A stretch of DNA of 64,000 bases from a sulfur-oxidizing endosymbiont of Gigantopelta aegis (GCF_016097415.1 NZ_JAEHGE010000001.1:2157157-2221156), one strand, 5' to 3'. Counted from the first letter of the stretch, positions 1-10,757 are shown. Notes: a model not told the origin generated them from the letters alone. Program-made: numbers and translations.

Positions 1-400
1 ATGGTCAACCTAATGATTTATTAGTGAGATTAAATATTCATAACTTCAGAGTTAAAGATGTTCCCATTCGACCTATATATAATATTGAGAGCATTCTGGT
101 ATTAAGCCGATGAGAATGATTCCAAAACTTTCCTGGTTGTTGTTCCGCTTGTTTTGGTATCGAATGCTGCATAAATATATTATCCGAGATTTTCACCCCT
201 TAGTCTTTTTTTTTTTATGGCTTCTTTATTGATTCCTTGTGGAGGGGGCTTAGGTTTATATCTCGTAATATTTAGAATATTTACAGATAATATCGCAGGT
301 ACAAGTGCTCTTTTTTTCTGCTTTTTTACTTATTATGGGGTTTCAATTTCTATTCTTTGCTATGTGGTTTGATATGGAAGCCAATAAGGAATTAAAATGA
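1..400 (+). pseudogene. C-terminal end of a GT2 glycosyltransferase, frameshifted and cut by the window edge
   Basis: Only the last ~130 residues are present. Three successive frames are needed. The first, from base 3, reads NIHNFRVKDVPIRPIYN. The second, from about 112, reads MIPKLSWLLF and IIRDFHPLVFFF and continues into hydrophobic helices. The third closes with FAMWFDMEANKELK and TGA at 398-400. This matches the end of polyprenyl-phosphate sugar transferase type GT2 enzymes with two C-terminal membrane helices, which transfer a sugar to a lipid carrier or nascent glycan at the inner membrane. One frame break lies near a run of twelve T (about 207-218), a typical indel site. It converges with the GT4 gene at 404-1615. 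The family call is by resemblance; the donor sugar is unknown. Confidence 0.6.
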
Positions 401-403
401 TGC

Positions 404-1615
404 TCATAATAAATTCTTAATTATGTCAGCATATTTATTGCTGATTCTATCCCAGTCATATTTCTCTACAACGTTTTTATATGCATTTAATGATAATTCT
501 TTTGAAGTTTTTTATCTTTGAGTAAATGATAGATTTTATCTGCTAATGCTTGTGTGTTTTTTCGGTTCGACAAGCAAACCTGTTTGCTTGTCGATAACTG
601 AGTCGTGTACTGCAGGAACATTGCCTGCAATGACGGGACAAGCACATCCCATTGCTTCAATAACTACAAGTCCAAAACCTTCCTGGTCACCATTTTCGGC
701 AACTTTAAAAGGAAAAACAGCTATGGATGCTTTTTGATAATAATCAACAATTTTATCGGGGGGAAGGTGACCCACAAAAGAGATATGAGAACTAATATTT
801 AGTTGGTTTACTTGCTTTATTAGGTGTTTTTTTTTCTGGACCTGAACCTATGATTATGAGTTTGATTTTTGATGATTTTTCAATCAAAAGTTTCATTGTA
901 TTTAATAATTCTGTGAGACCTTTTTTTCTACTAATCTTCCAACAAAAACAATTTGGTCTTCATTTCGTTGTATTTTTTTATTCGGTATAAATGTTTTTTT
1001 CAAATCCGTACCCATTGGAATGACTGAAGTATGGCTATGGATATTGGTGTAATTTAAGATAATATGTCGTTTCATTGCATTGCTAACAACAGTGATATAA
1101 TCGGCTTGCTGAAAAATTTTTGTTTAAGAAAATGAAATACTTTATAATTAAGTGAAAATAGATCGCCACCATGAGTGGTTATTAATAGACGATATTTTTT
1201 GTGAAAAGTATGAAGCAATCATTGCAGTCATACCTTGTGGAATGACCCAGTGAGCATGAATAAGATCAATATTATATTCTTTTAATATTTTTTTTAATTG
1301 AAATGTACTGTGCAACAAAAAAAATGGAATAAGCAAGTAAGCTAAACGATTGTGTTTTAAATTGGATAATATTCCAGCATTATAAGCCAAAACTTCAAAT
1401 TTTTCAGGTGCATATTTAAAACGGTATATTTTACAACCACCGAAAGTTTCATTAGTCTTGCAATTTTTATCATGTGGAGCAAGAATAATAACGTTGAATT
1501 CTTTTGATAATCTTTTGCTAAGTTCATAGACAAAACAAGATTTAGTATCACCTTCCCATCTTGGAAAACTTGAAGTTAATACTAGGATAGTTTTTTTTTC
1601 ATTATTATTTAACAC
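404..1615 (-). pseudogene. GT4-family glycosyltransferase, frameshifted
   Basis: The start is at 1615 (MLNNNEKKTILVLTSSFPRW) and the stop TGA reads from 404-406 (DWDRISNKYADIIKNLL). The frames rejoin to about 403 residues, normal for a GT4 enzyme. The N-terminal Rossmann part has SSFPRWEGDT and DLIHAHW. A middle part, recovered in other frames at 776-1147, reads THGGDL, then VFVGRLVEKKG and IIGSGPE. The C-terminal part has the EGFGLVVIEAMGC donor-binding motif (E-x7-E type). It would transfer a nucleotide-activated sugar in surface polysaccharide or glycan assembly in the cytoplasm. At least three frameshifts are needed, several at A or T runs, so sequencing error is as likely as decay. Acceptor and sugar are not predictable. 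Confidence 0.75.
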
Positions 1616-1740
1616 AATTTGAAAAGTAATTATTTGTAAAAGAGAATTTATTCAGTTTTTTGTTCAAATAATTACATATATTAGATGTAATTATTTTCTC
1701 TGATGTTGTTGAATAGGTGTTCTTGCTTTATTGTGAAGGA

Positions 1741-3601
1741 TCATTTTTTCCAATAAATTAATATTCTTTTTGAATAAGCACATTTAATCGGATTTTCTGA
1801 GCAAAAAGATTTTAATACTATTATCATCTTCTGGGCATCATCTATCTGATTTAACAAAATGTATTTTTCAGTTAGGGCTGATAATATATCGGCTCTCTTT
1901 TTTGTCAAAAGTACTTTTTCTAGTGCCTTGGATGCTTGTCTATAGTTAGATAATAGTTGGTAGGCTCTGTATTCAATAATAAGTAGATTAATTGATTCAG
2001 CTTTGCCTTTGTATTTTGAGTTATTCATAACTGACTTAACTATTTTTAAAAAATATTCAATGCTAACACCAGGACATTTATCTGCTTCAAAAGTTGTATG
2101 AAATCAAGTAGGATAGCAATGGTTTCTTTATAATGCGCACCATGCTGTACAATGTGTAGCAATTTCCGTTTGTCGGGGGCAGGTTTTGCTTTTGGGTTGC
2201 AGCTTATTTCAAGCCATAGTAATGATTTTGTCGGATCGTTTGGAAAGAGGTCAGAGGTTGACTCGTAGAATTTTATGGCATCATTATACATACCACTTTT
2301 ATTTAATTGCATGCCATAATGACCATGAGCTCGATGTGACAATGGATGCTTTTGATACCATTGTTGTGCTTGATACAATGGATTTTTCCAAATTATATTT
2401 TGTTGTATATTGACTAATATAGATGTAACAACAAGCACTAAAGGGACTGCATATATTAAAATGGCAATGGATTTTTGTGGATGAATTGTTGAAGATAATA
2501 AACACTGGAAAAAATGCTAATTGAAATTCCTAGTATGGCAAGATAGTTTCGATGTTCAAAATACAGTTCTAGAGGTAGAAAGGTGGATTCCATTAAATGA
2601 TTGATGTAAAAGAATAAAATTCCAATGAATAAAGGCCATTTTCTCAGTGACTTTATTCCAATGACAATCAATCCTAAATTAATTAACAAATAGAAAAAGG
2701 TGATAGGAGGAGAAAATAAGGCACTGGAAATTGGATAGTCATCATAGAAGAGAGTTAACTTACTGGTTGTCGGTGCTATTACAGATGAAATGTAGTGTAA
2801 GATTATCCCCTGTTGAGTGAGAAGACGTTCAATAGCATTAAAACCACGATAGGTGTAAAAAATAGTATTCTCACTACGATAGATTAATAAAGCAATAAAT
2901 AAAAAATTGGCAGTATAATCGCAATTGAAAACCATACTTTATAGAATCGAGGGCGAGTCATTTTTTTAAAGAGGCTATATTCCAGTAAAACGATCAGTGT
3001 GGTTAGCAGTAGTCCATTTTCTTTACTAAAAACGGCTAATACCAAGCATGAGCCAAATACAATATAGAGAAGAAGTATAGCTTTTGAAATTTCTGATAAT
3101 CGTGTGCGTGCGTACATATAAGCGATTAAACCGAGCAGCATAAACGTGCTGGCGAGCATCGTCATTCGTTGTACAACATATTGGACTGTATCAACTTGGA
3201 TTGGTGAGATTAACCAGAGAGCCGTGATTCCTATTGATAAAAGAGGTATTGATTTTTTTAGTGAATGGCTTATTAATAATTGAATGAACCAGTAAACTAA
3301 TATCCCATTGAATAAATGTAGATAAATATTAATTTGTTTGAAAGGTGCAGGATTAGGCCAGTCAGATACTTGGAAAAAAAAAAGAAAGAAATGAAACAGG
3401 GCGTCCGCTATTAACATGTGTATTGTGAAAAATAAATGCTAATATTTGATCAAAAGAGGGAAAGTCTTGTAAATTAGATAAGCCCCTTAAATTAGGCACA
3501 TCATCTAGAATAAAACTATTGGATATCCCTGTTGAAACAATAGCCATGTTAAAGCTAATAAAAAATAAAAGGAATATGTATATAATATTTTTTGAAATCA
3601 T
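1741..3601 (-). pseudogene. Polytopic membrane protein with C-terminal TPRs (GT-C/Tmtc-like), frameshifted
   Basis: About 620 codons from M at 3601 to a stop at 1741-1743, spread over five frame segments (breaks near 3390, 2910, 2450 and 2035). The N-terminus is a membrane helix followed by FILDDVPNL, an acidic loop motif of the kind found after the first helix of GT-C glycosyltransferases. Many hydrophobic segments follow (LLSIGITALWLISPIQVDTV, LLLTTLIVLLEYSLF and others). The C-terminal third is soluble with TPR-like helices (HYGMQLNKSGMYNDAIKFYE). It lies just downstream of the pilin gene on the same strand, so a role in pilin or surface glycosylation is a reasonable inference, not shown. 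It could also be a membrane TPR protein of other function. Confidence 0.55.
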
Positions 3602-3608
3602 AAATAGA

Positions 3609-3631
3609 AATGCCTCCGTAAAGGAGGCATT
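3609..3631 (-). terminator. Hairpin after the pilin gene
   Basis: A 9-bp perfect stem (AATGCCTCC 3609-3617 with GGAGGCATT 3623-3631) and a 5-base loop lie 18 bases past the pilin stop. On the minus strand the stem is followed by TTCTATTTATG, a short U-rich tail. It would end or attenuate transcription after the abundant pilin message, before the downstream membrane gene whose start is at 3601. Confidence 0.6.
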
Positions 3632-3648
3632 CCAATATTGAGATAACT

Positions 3649-4111
3649 TTACTTACAAGCGGATGGTAAATATTGGTTACCGATATTTGTGCCAGCTGCT
3701 GCGTTGCCTATGCTACCACAATCCCATGTTTGACCAGTATCTACTGTAGTCATAGCGAACGTTCCACTGGATATGTTGGTGTTAACTCCTGTTGCTCTCA
3801 TGGTGGCTTGAATTGTTAAGCTACTTGTGGTTCCTGTAATAGTTAAAAGTCAACATATTTTGCTACACAGAACCTGTTGCACCGGCTAAATTAGTTGCAC
3901 CTACATCGGACAATACAGGCATTGAGTTTGTGCTCTGAATGAATTCAGCAACCGGAGCTTTTAGGCCACCAGTCAGATTGACAGCTTCCGTAACTTGGGC
4001 GCGGGCAATGTAGTCTTGATATGCGGGAATGGCTACTGCAGCCAAAATACCGATAATTGCTACAACAATCATTAATTCGATAAGTGTAAAACCTTGGGAT
4101 AACTTTTTCAT
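3649..4111 (-). pseudogene. pilA: Type IV major pilin (PilA-like), one frameshift
   Basis: The start is at 4111, preceded by AGGAG about 7 bases upstream. The protein begins [19 protein letters not shown], a class III leader with prepilin peptidase cleavage between G and F and the conserved E at +5, then a hydrophobic alpha-1 helix ([15 protein letters not shown]). After ATGSV the frame shifts near 3855. The rest continues in another frame as TTVDTGQTWDCGSIGN and NQYLPSACK with stop TAA reading at 3649-3651. Two cysteines bracket the usual C-terminal disulfide loop. Rejoined length is about 153 residues, normal for a major pilin. It sits downstream of pilS-pilR and tfpZ and has its own sigma-54 promoter. 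A pilin this complete outside one indel suggests a sequencing error more than a dead gene. Confidence 0.85.
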
Positions 4112-4170
4112 GTAATGCTCCTAAAAATAAAATTGGTTTGTTTGTAGGGGGAACTGTTTGATTATAATAA

Positions 4171-4187
4171 AGCACTAACCATGCCAA
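4171..4187 (-). promoter_or_regulatory. Sigma-54 (RpoN) promoter of the pilin gene
   Basis: Read on the minus strand, the sequence TTGGCATGGTTAGTGCT carries GG of the -24 element (bases 4184-4185) and GC of the -12 element (4172-4173), exactly 12 bases apart as in the TGGCAC-N5-TTGC consensus. Transcription would start near 4160, giving a leader of about 50 bases with an AGGAG ribosome site before the ATG at 4111. The sigma-54 activator PilR is encoded about 1 kb upstream, which fits the known PilS/PilR/RpoN control of pilA. Confidence 0.8.
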
Positions 4188-4292
4188 ATTTCTGTGTGTG
4201 ATTGTTTATGTCGAATAACGGGGAAGTGATCATTTTTCTTTGTCAATAAGTGACAAAAATAACACAATAAATGTTTTATAGTGACAATTGGC

Positions 4293-5040
4293 TTACAAAA
4301 CGGCTGGATTGATAAAATCAATAATATGGCCTGTTGCTAAATCGATGATGACAAAGGTTTCTTTTTCTTCCTAATAAAAGGAATAATGCAGAGTTTGCTT
4401 GAGTTAGTTTATATTTGTGTAATGTTGAGATGAGAATGTTTTGCAGGTCAGGGTGTTTTTTTAAAAAATTATTATACCTAAATTGCTTGCTCATAACTTT
4501 ATCAATATTTTTATTATATGATTGATAATATTCCGGTAGTTGTTCTATATCTTTGCCCCAGATAGGGTACTCCACATCAATCGGGTGCGTTTTTGGGATC
4601 TTTAGGTGCTGTGGCATAAATATAAATTGGCTTACTGAATAAAGAATATCTAAGAGTGCTATCCTTTAATGTGTTGATATCAATCATGTTAGGCGATACG
4701 GTTTTAAAAACATCGGTGGCAAAAACTAAATAAACGGGACGGCCCTCGGCAATGCTATTGACCCCGTATACAAAGGCGCTGAACTGAATGATAATTATAA
4801 TGGATAGATCTAAAAGCAAATATTTTTGTCTTTTCTATAGAGAATGAGCGTCATAATAGGGCCTAACACTAAATCAACACCCAATAGAATAATGGTGATT
4901 TCTGATAGACCTTCGGTAACGTACAAAGGGTAGGGATACCAAATAGAATAAACCAGGAAAAGAAAAACGCCAATAATAATGGCACTTATTGTGAGATGTA
5001 TTGCAGATGCTTTAAATTTATCGAGTATCATGCTTCTCAT
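4293..5040 (-). pseudogene. TfpX/TfpZ-family type IV pilin accessory protein, frameshifted
   Basis: About 249 codons from M at 5040 (MRSMILDKFKASAIHLTISA) to a stop reading at 4293-4295. The N-terminus has two membrane helices (IIIGVFLFLVYSIWYPY; EITIILLGVDLVLGPIMTLI) with the GVDLVLGP motif typical of the TfpX/TfpZ family. Later segments in other frames read GRPVYLVFATDVF and LPLLGRKRN-like, then FVIIDLATGHIID and FINPAVL. These proteins are encoded beside minor variants of pilA and help particular pilins assemble or remain stable at the inner membrane. Two frame breaks, near 4815 and 4600, and one near 4360 interrupt it. It lies between pilR and the pilin, the usual place. Confidence 0.75.
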
Positions 5041-5050
5041 TGGTCCAAGC

Positions 5051-6404
5051 TCATTTTTTCAACTTATAGAGAAATTGTCTGTAAGTAACCCTAGTAATTC
5101 TGCTGCCGCCTTTCTATTCCATCGAGTTTTTTCTAGGGCATTTTTATTTTTCTTCGTCACTTAAGGGTGAGACTAAGTTTTCAGTTGTTTTTTCGGTTTG
5201 AGTTGATTGATTGGTTGGAACGGATAGAGGTTCTGAACGCAATGATAAGTCAGTATTCTGAATAATGAGTCCATCGCACAACGTTGTAGCTCGTTCTAAG
5301 ATGTTTTCTAATTCCCGCACATTACCTGGAAATGAATAAGACATCAGGGTCTCAGCCGCTTCGGGGAAATAGTATATTGATTGCCATTATAGGTTTGCTG
5401 CTTCAAAAAAACTCAGCCAAAAGTAAAATATCGTTTACACGAGCTCTTAATGGTGGCATGGGTAACTCAATGACGTTAATCCGATAGTAAAGATCTTGAC
5501 GAAAATTGCCGTCAGCAACAAGGTTCTTGAGGTCTTTGTGAGTGGCACTGATAATTCGTACGTCTATTTTTTCTTCTTTTTTTGTGCGCCTATAGGGCGG
5601 ATTGCTTTTTCTTGTATAGCTCTGAGTAATTTAACCTGCATTGATAATGGTAAGTCAGCAACCTCATCTAAAAATAGAGTGCCTCCATTGGCAGCTTGAA
5701 ATAGGCCTTGTTTATCTTTATTGGCACCAGTAAAACTACCCTTAGTATGGCCAAAAATTCACTTTCCATTAATTCTGAGGGGATGGCACCGCAGTTGACA
5801 GGGACAAAAGGCATATCAGAGCGGGAGCTCATTTTATGTATTTGATTGGCGGCTAATTCTTTACCCGTCCCAGATTCTCCACTGATATAAACTGGGGCTT
5901 GGCTTTTTGCCAATTTGTTGATTAATTTTGTAGTTTGTTGCATTTGTAACGAATCACCCAATAGTAGCGGTTGTTCTTCTTCACTATTCTCTCGGCTTGT
6001 TCGTTTGCTTTGGAAACTTTTCTTTGAGTGGTTTTTATCAGCTAGCTTAATTGCTGAATTCACTAAATTTCTGAGTTCAGCTAATTCCAATGGCTTGGAT
6101 ACAAAATCAAATGCCCCGGCTTTGAGTGCTTCTATTGCCGTATCCATATTACCATGAGCGCTAATCATCGCGACCGGGATGTCGTATGATTGCTCCTGTA
6201 TCTTTTTACCAATTCAATGCCATTGCCATCAGGCAGGCGCATATCAGTGAGACAAATAGAAATATTATGTTCATTTAGAATTTTGTAAGCGGACTTTAAG
6301 TCACCTGCTGAAAGAGTATTGATATCCATGCGATTTAAAGTGAGTTCTAGCAGTTCACAAATATCGGGCTCATCATCAACAATAAGGGCAAGGTGTTTGT
6401 TCAT
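5051..6404 (-). pseudogene. pilR: PilR, sigma-54-dependent response regulator, frameshifted
   Basis: Starts at 6404 with a receiver domain (LALIVDDEPDICELLELTL, phospho-acceptor D in CLTDMRLPDGNG). An AAA+ domain follows: Walker A GESGTGKE, then [12 protein letters not shown] read in a shifted frame, the GAFTGA-type loop that contacts sigma-54, and a Walker B region [12 protein letters not shown]. Next is [18 protein letters not shown] and a Fis-type helix-turn-helix TRWNRKAAAELLGL. The final residues to LYKLKK need one more base; the stop reads at 5051-5053. Total about 450 codons, the family length. It would activate the sigma-54 pilin promoter at 4171-4187 after phosphorylation by PilS. 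At least four frameshifts; every essential motif is retained. Confidence 0.85.
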
Positions 6405-6473
6405 TTATGTAATGTTTTTTGAATTTTTTTGAAGTGTGTAAAAATAATAGCACTATTTAATGAAAAAATCTCA

Positions 6474-8130
6474 TTATTGCTTTTGGCGTCTGGAATCGGC
6501 AAAACGTAGTTGGAAGCAGGCACCTTCCTTGATACCAATATATTCCAGTTTTGCAGAATTACATACGGCCATTTCCTGGGAGATGTATAAGCCTAAACCA
6601 GTGCCTGAGGCTTCAGTCGTAAAAAAGGTTCAAACAATTGAGTGATATCATCTTCGGGGATTGAAATGCCATAATTCATGACTTGCAGATAAATATTTTT
6701 GCTCAGGGCATCCACGCCAACAGTGACGACGATAGGACGAAAGTGGTGATTGTGCTCAATCGTATGTCTTAGGGCATTTTGAATGAGATTGTTAAATATT
6801 TGATGTAGATGTTGGCGATCAAATTGGACTTCGAGGTCTTCACTTTCAAATTTCAGATAAAATCGTTCCTGAGGTAATTGTATGTATTCACTCAAAAATT
6901 CCTGAATCCATTGAAATAGGTTGATTGTTTCCTGTTCAGCTTGTTGACGGCGACTCAAATCAATACCGTGCCGATAATGTCATTGACGCGAATAGATTGT
7001 TTATCAATGATTTCTGTTAGACGTTTATCGGTTTCTTCTAATGTGGGCGATTCGCCTAATAGCTCGCCTGCATGGCGAATGGCGGCGAGAGGATTGCGTA
7101 ATTCATGTGCAATACTGGCAGTTAAGCGCCCAAGTGAAGCCAATTTTAATTGCTGGGCTTGTTGGGTGAGTTCGGCATTGTCTTCAATAAAAATAACGGT
7201 GCCGCTTTCACTTTGAGCCCCTAAAGCCGCAAACTTAACATTTAAATCAGAAACCGAGTTTTCCTGTTTAATTTTATGAATTTGATAGTCCTGTGTCTCT
7301 TGCCACGATAGAAAGGTATCACCTAATTCGGGTGAATAGTCATATAAATGCTTAGGCTTATTAGCATCAGTCGTTTCTTTTATATTAAGTAAATTAATGG
7401 CTGTTTCATTAACAAGTTGTACCTTAGCTTGATAATCGACAACGATAATGGCGGTTTGCATTCGCTGCATAATGAATTGAGTGAGTTGTTCCATATTGGC
7501 CAGATCAACCTCTCTCTGGCTGGCTATTTCAACACTTTCTTCGGTTTTTTGACTAGATAATTAGTCAAAAAGCAATGAAAATAAAATACCCCCGAGCAGA
7601 CCTGTTTGTGCATAAGTGGTTGTTATTTCTTGGGTTAACTGTAAATATACCTGATCAAGCAATAAGATTAAAGTCATTAGCGCGGCGTAAAAATGGAGGA
7701 GTGCCCCATCGATAATATACTGATAGCGGCAATGGGAATCAGTAAAAGTAATCCAACACCACTAGTGACACCGCCACTGGCATGCATAATCAGAATAATG
7801 GCGCCAAAATCCAGTAATATATGCGCATGAGTTTGAAACCATAATGCCGGCCAGCGCCAGCGAATAGTAAAAACCATTTAGAATACTGGCAATGAGGTAG
7901 CCAAAACTAACAATTTTGAAAAGTTCAGGATGAATGAGACCAAAGGGTCTTATTTCGGTATTGGAAAAAATAAGCGCAACAAAAATACCAGAAATAAGCA
8001 GGCGGTATAAGTTTAATAAATGTAAGGGCCGCCAAGCTTTTTGTTCTTGAGAAAGATTTGTTTGAAAATTGGTAGAAAAAAGAGATTCTTTAATATTTTG
8101 TTTGCTATCAGACATTTTTGAAGAGGACAT
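6474..8130 (-). pseudogene. pilS: PilS, membrane sensor histidine kinase, frameshifted
   Basis: Starts at 8130 and ends at a TAA reading at 6474-6476, about 552 codons. An N-terminal region with several hydrophobic helices (LLISGIFVALIFSN, SFGYLIASILNGFYYSLAL) is followed by a PAS-like region (MQTAIIVVDYQAKVQLVNE), the H-box LTASIAHELRNPLAAIRHAG with the phospho-accepting His, and an HATPase domain (HQIFNNLIQNALRH). A shifted frame then completes FFTTEASGTGLGLYI. It is the partner of PilR, whose start lies about 70 bases beyond the stop. Breaks occur near 6600, 6957, 7560 and 7800. In Pseudomonas PilS senses pilin level in the membrane; the same role is inferred here. Confidence 0.85.
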
Positions 8131-8144
8131 AATATCAGCCGTTG

Positions 8145-8406
8145 CTATTTTTTATGGTCAAGATAGCTGTCTAAGTGCTGATAACTACAGAAAAATTGCT
8201 TATCTTTATAAATACCCTCTGCCTCAGGGATGTGAACCTTGCAATAGGCGCAAGATTTGACTTGTTGCACGGCTTTGGGCTGTTGCTGTGAATCCTGACG
8301 TGCTTTTTTCTACTTCTTTGACTCGAGTTGACCACGTTTTATTGAGAAAACGATAGCCCATCCAGGCAAGGAAAAGAATACCTAAAATCAATAAAATGCG
8401 ACTCAC
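8145..8406 (-). pseudogene. PP0621-family small membrane protein with CxxC-type metal motif, frameshifted
   Basis: About 86 codons. The start at 8406 gives an N-terminal helix (MSRILLILGILFLAWMGYRF). After a frame break near 8280 the rest reads VKSCAYCKVHIPEAEG and KQFFCSYQHLDSYL, ending TAG at 8145-8147. The CxxC plus a later C and H looks like a small metal-binding knuckle. Genes of this family are found directly upstream of pilS in other gammaproteobacteria, as here (15-base gap to the pilS start). No molecular function is established. Confidence 0.7.
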
Positions 8407-8528
8407 AAGTGATCCCTGTAAAATTTAAAGAGTGATGATGTAGGCTAAATCATATCAGAAATGCCATTCTTTTTTATCTAAAATTGTAAAATAACATGAA
8501 AGCAAGTTCAAAATAGCTTATCAACAGC

Positions 8529-8610
8529 CTTGAGCTAAGTTAAAATGTCTTGAGCTAAGTTAAAATGCCTTGAGCCTAAGCTAAAATACTCTGAGCTAGG
8601 TTAAAATGAA
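8529..8610. repeat. Four tandem copies of a ~20-bp unit upstream of sucC
   Basis: Units begin at 8529, 8549, 8569 and 8591. The first two are CTTGAGCTAAGTTAAAATG plus one variable base; the third and fourth are diverged (CTTGAGCCTAAGCTAAAATA; CTGAGCTAGGTTAAAATG). Together with 8411-8528, in which I see nothing else definite, they fill the gap between the divergent PP0621-like gene and sucC. They could hold repeated binding sites or be slippage-prone filler. Confidence 0.75.
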
Positions 8611-8684
8611 ACGCTAAATTAAGCAAACTGCTCGGCACTTAGGTCTGCTTTTAATAAGAAACACAATAATATGGATGAAATATC

Positions 8685-9881
8685 ATGAATTTACATGAGT
8701 ATCAGGCAAAACAGGTTTTTTCTGACTATGGTATTCCTGTCCCCGAAAACCGCACAATAAACTCAGTGGATGAAATTGAGCAGGCGGTGAGTGAATTAGG
8801 TGGCAATGAATGGATGGTGAAAGTGCAGGTACATGCTGGCGGTCGAGGCAAGGCCGGTGGTGTTATCAAAGCCCATTCGATAGACGAAATCAAAGCCTTT
8901 GCAGAAAAAATGCTGGGTACTCAATTAGTCACTTTTCAAACCGATGCTCAGGGTCAACCAGTCAATACATTGATGATTGAAGTTCCCAGCTCCATTGCTC
9001 GGGAGCTTTATTTGGGTGCTTTGGTTGATCGTGGCTCTAAGCGAGTGACGATGATGGCCTCTGAAGCGGGGGGCATGAATATCGAAGAAGTGGCTGCCAA
9101 TACACCAGAAAAAATCATTACCCTATCAATTGATCCGGTCAATGGCCTGATGCCTAATCAGGTGCGTGAGGCAGGCTTCGCCATGCACTTATCGCCACAG
9201 CAACAAAAAGGTTTAATGAAAGTCATGCAAGGTGTGTATCGAATCTTTATGGATAAAGATGCCTCTCAAGTGGAAATTAATCCATTGGTTGTCACAGAGG
9301 ATAATGGTTCGGGTGGTGAAGTGGTTGCTCTGGATGCCAAAATCTCTCTGGATGACAATGCCCTCTATCGTCATAAAGATATGCAGGCATTTCGTGATCC
9401 CTCACAAGAAGATGATAAAGAAAATCGTGCCAAAGAATTTGAATTGAATTATGTACCCTTGGATGGTGATATTGGCTGTATGGTCAATGGTGCAGGTTTG
9501 GCAATGGCAACCATGGATATCATCAAAAACAATGGCGGTGATCCGGCCAACTTTTTAGATGTGGGCGGTGGTGTTACTAAAGAACGTGTCGCAGAAGCCT
9601 TAAAACTGATCCTCTCTGATCCCAATGTTAAAGCCATATTAATTAATATTTTTGGTGGTATTGTCCGTTGTGACTTAATTGCTGAAGGGATTATTGCAGC
9701 CGCTAAAGAAGTGACACTCAGCGTGCCGGTTGTAGTGCGTCTTGAAGGCACGAATGTTGAGCTGGGGCGTGAATTACTGGAACAGAGTGGTTTGGATATT
9801 ATTTCCCGAGGTGACTTTACTGAAGCGGCGGTTGAAGTGGTAAAGGCTGCTTCAGCCAACAAGAGCGAGGAAAATGCATAA
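8685..9881 (+). CDS. sucC: Succinyl-CoA synthetase (ADP-forming) beta subunit
   Basis: 398 residues, slightly longer than the usual 388. It is the ATP-grasp subunit that with SucD interconverts succinyl-CoA and succinate with formation of ATP in the TCA cycle. It starts [20 protein letters not shown], the family N-terminus, with the grasp-domain loop [13 protein letters not shown] near residues 46-60. The C-terminal ligase half has [15 protein letters not shown] and [14 protein letters not shown], which contribute to the CoA-ligase interface. The stop overlaps the sucD start by one base (TAATG), so the subunits are translationally coupled. No other TCA genes adjoin. Start chosen by family N-terminus; the ribosome site is weak. 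Confidence 0.98.
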   Translation: MNLHEYQAKQVFSDYGIPVPENRTINSVDEIEQAVSELGGNEWMVKVQVHAGGRGKAGGVIKAHSIDEIKAFAEKMLGTQLVTFQTDAQGQPVNTLMIEVPSSIARELYLGALVDRGSKRVTMMASEAGGMNIEEVAANTPEKIITLSIDPVNGLMPNQVREAGFAMHLSPQQQKGLMKVMQGVYRIFMDKDASQVEINPLVVTEDNGSGGEVVALDAKISLDDNALYRHKDMQAFRDPSQEDDKENRAKEFELNYVPLDGDIGCMVNGAGLAMATMDIIKNNGGDPANFLDVGGGVTKERVAEALKLILSDPNVKAILINIFGGIVRCDLIAEGIIAAAKEVTLSVPVVVRLEGTNVELGRELLEQSGLDIISRGDFTEAAVEVVKAASANKSEENA

Positions 9882-10747
9882 TGTCTATCCTAATTAATAA
9901 ATCAACTCGCGTTATTTGTCAGGGCTTTACCGGTCAGCAAGGTACTTTCCACTCCGAACAGGCTATTGCTTATGGAACCAATCTGGTTGGTGGCGTAACA
10001 CCGGGCAAAGGTGGTCAGATGCACTTGGAGAGGCCGGTGTTTAATACCGTGAAAGAGGCGGTGCAGCAAACTGCTGCCAATGCCACAATGATCTATGTGC
10101 CTGCACCTTTTGCTGCGGATGCCATTTTAGAAGCGGCTAACGCTGGAATTAAAGTCATTGCCTGCATCACAGAAGGTATTCCTGTACTTGATATGTTGAA
10201 AGTGAAAGCAGGCTTGCCCGATGATGTGTATTTAATCGGCCCTAATTGTCCGGGCTTGATTACCCCAGATGAATGTAAAATTGGTATTATGCCGGGTTCA
10301 ATTCATCTTAAAGGTAAAATCGGTATTGTTTCCCGCTCAGGCACTTTAACTTATGAAGCCGTTCATCAAACCACAATAACTGGTCTAGGGCAAAGTACCT
10401 GTATTGGTATCGGTGGTGATCCTATTCATGGTATGAATTTTATCGATTGCTTGGCCTTGTTTGAGCAAGATCCACAAACCGAAGGTATCATTATGGTTGG
10501 TGAAATTGGTGGTACCGCAGAGGAAGAAGCCGCTGAATATATCAAGCAAAATGTGACCAAGCCAGTCGTCGCTTATATCGCTGGCGTCACCGCACCTAAG
10601 GGCAAACGCATGGGACATGCGGGGGCAATTATTGCGGGTGGTAAAGGTACTGCAGAAGAAAAATTCAAAGCCCTTGAAGCCGCTGGGGTGAGTATTACTC
10701 GTTCACCGGCAGAAATGGGCAAGGCAATGTTGGCATTAATGGAGTGA
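9881..10747 (+). CDS. sucD: Succinyl-CoA synthetase alpha subunit
   Basis: 288 residues, standard length. The CoA-binding Rossmann domain starts [20 protein letters not shown]. The active-site histidine lies in [14 protein letters not shown] near residue 246 and is phosphorylated during catalysis. [11 protein letters not shown] and [12 protein letters not shown] are conserved family signatures. Coupled to sucC by the TAATG overlap. Transcription probably ends in or near the palindromic repeat that starts 10 bases after its stop. Confidence 0.98.
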   Translation: MSILINKSTRVICQGFTGQQGTFHSEQAIAYGTNLVGGVTPGKGGQMHLERPVFNTVKEAVQQTAANATMIYVPAPFAADAILEAANAGIKVIACITEGIPVLDMLKVKAGLPDDVYLIGPNCPGLITPDECKIGIMPGSIHLKGKIGIVSRSGTLTYEAVHQTTITGLGQSTCIGIGGDPIHGMNFIDCLALFEQDPQTEGIIMVGEIGGTAEEEAAEYIKQNVTKPVVAYIAGVTAPKGKRMGHAGAIIAGGKGTAEEKFKALEAAGVSITRSPAEMGKAMLALME

Positions 10748-10757
10748 GTTATAATTT

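Noticed and set aside
9449-9862. 137-residue frame antisense to sucC
   Set aside because: It lies fully within sucC on the other strand, has no ribosome site and a Ser/Pro-rich composition typical of antisense frames.
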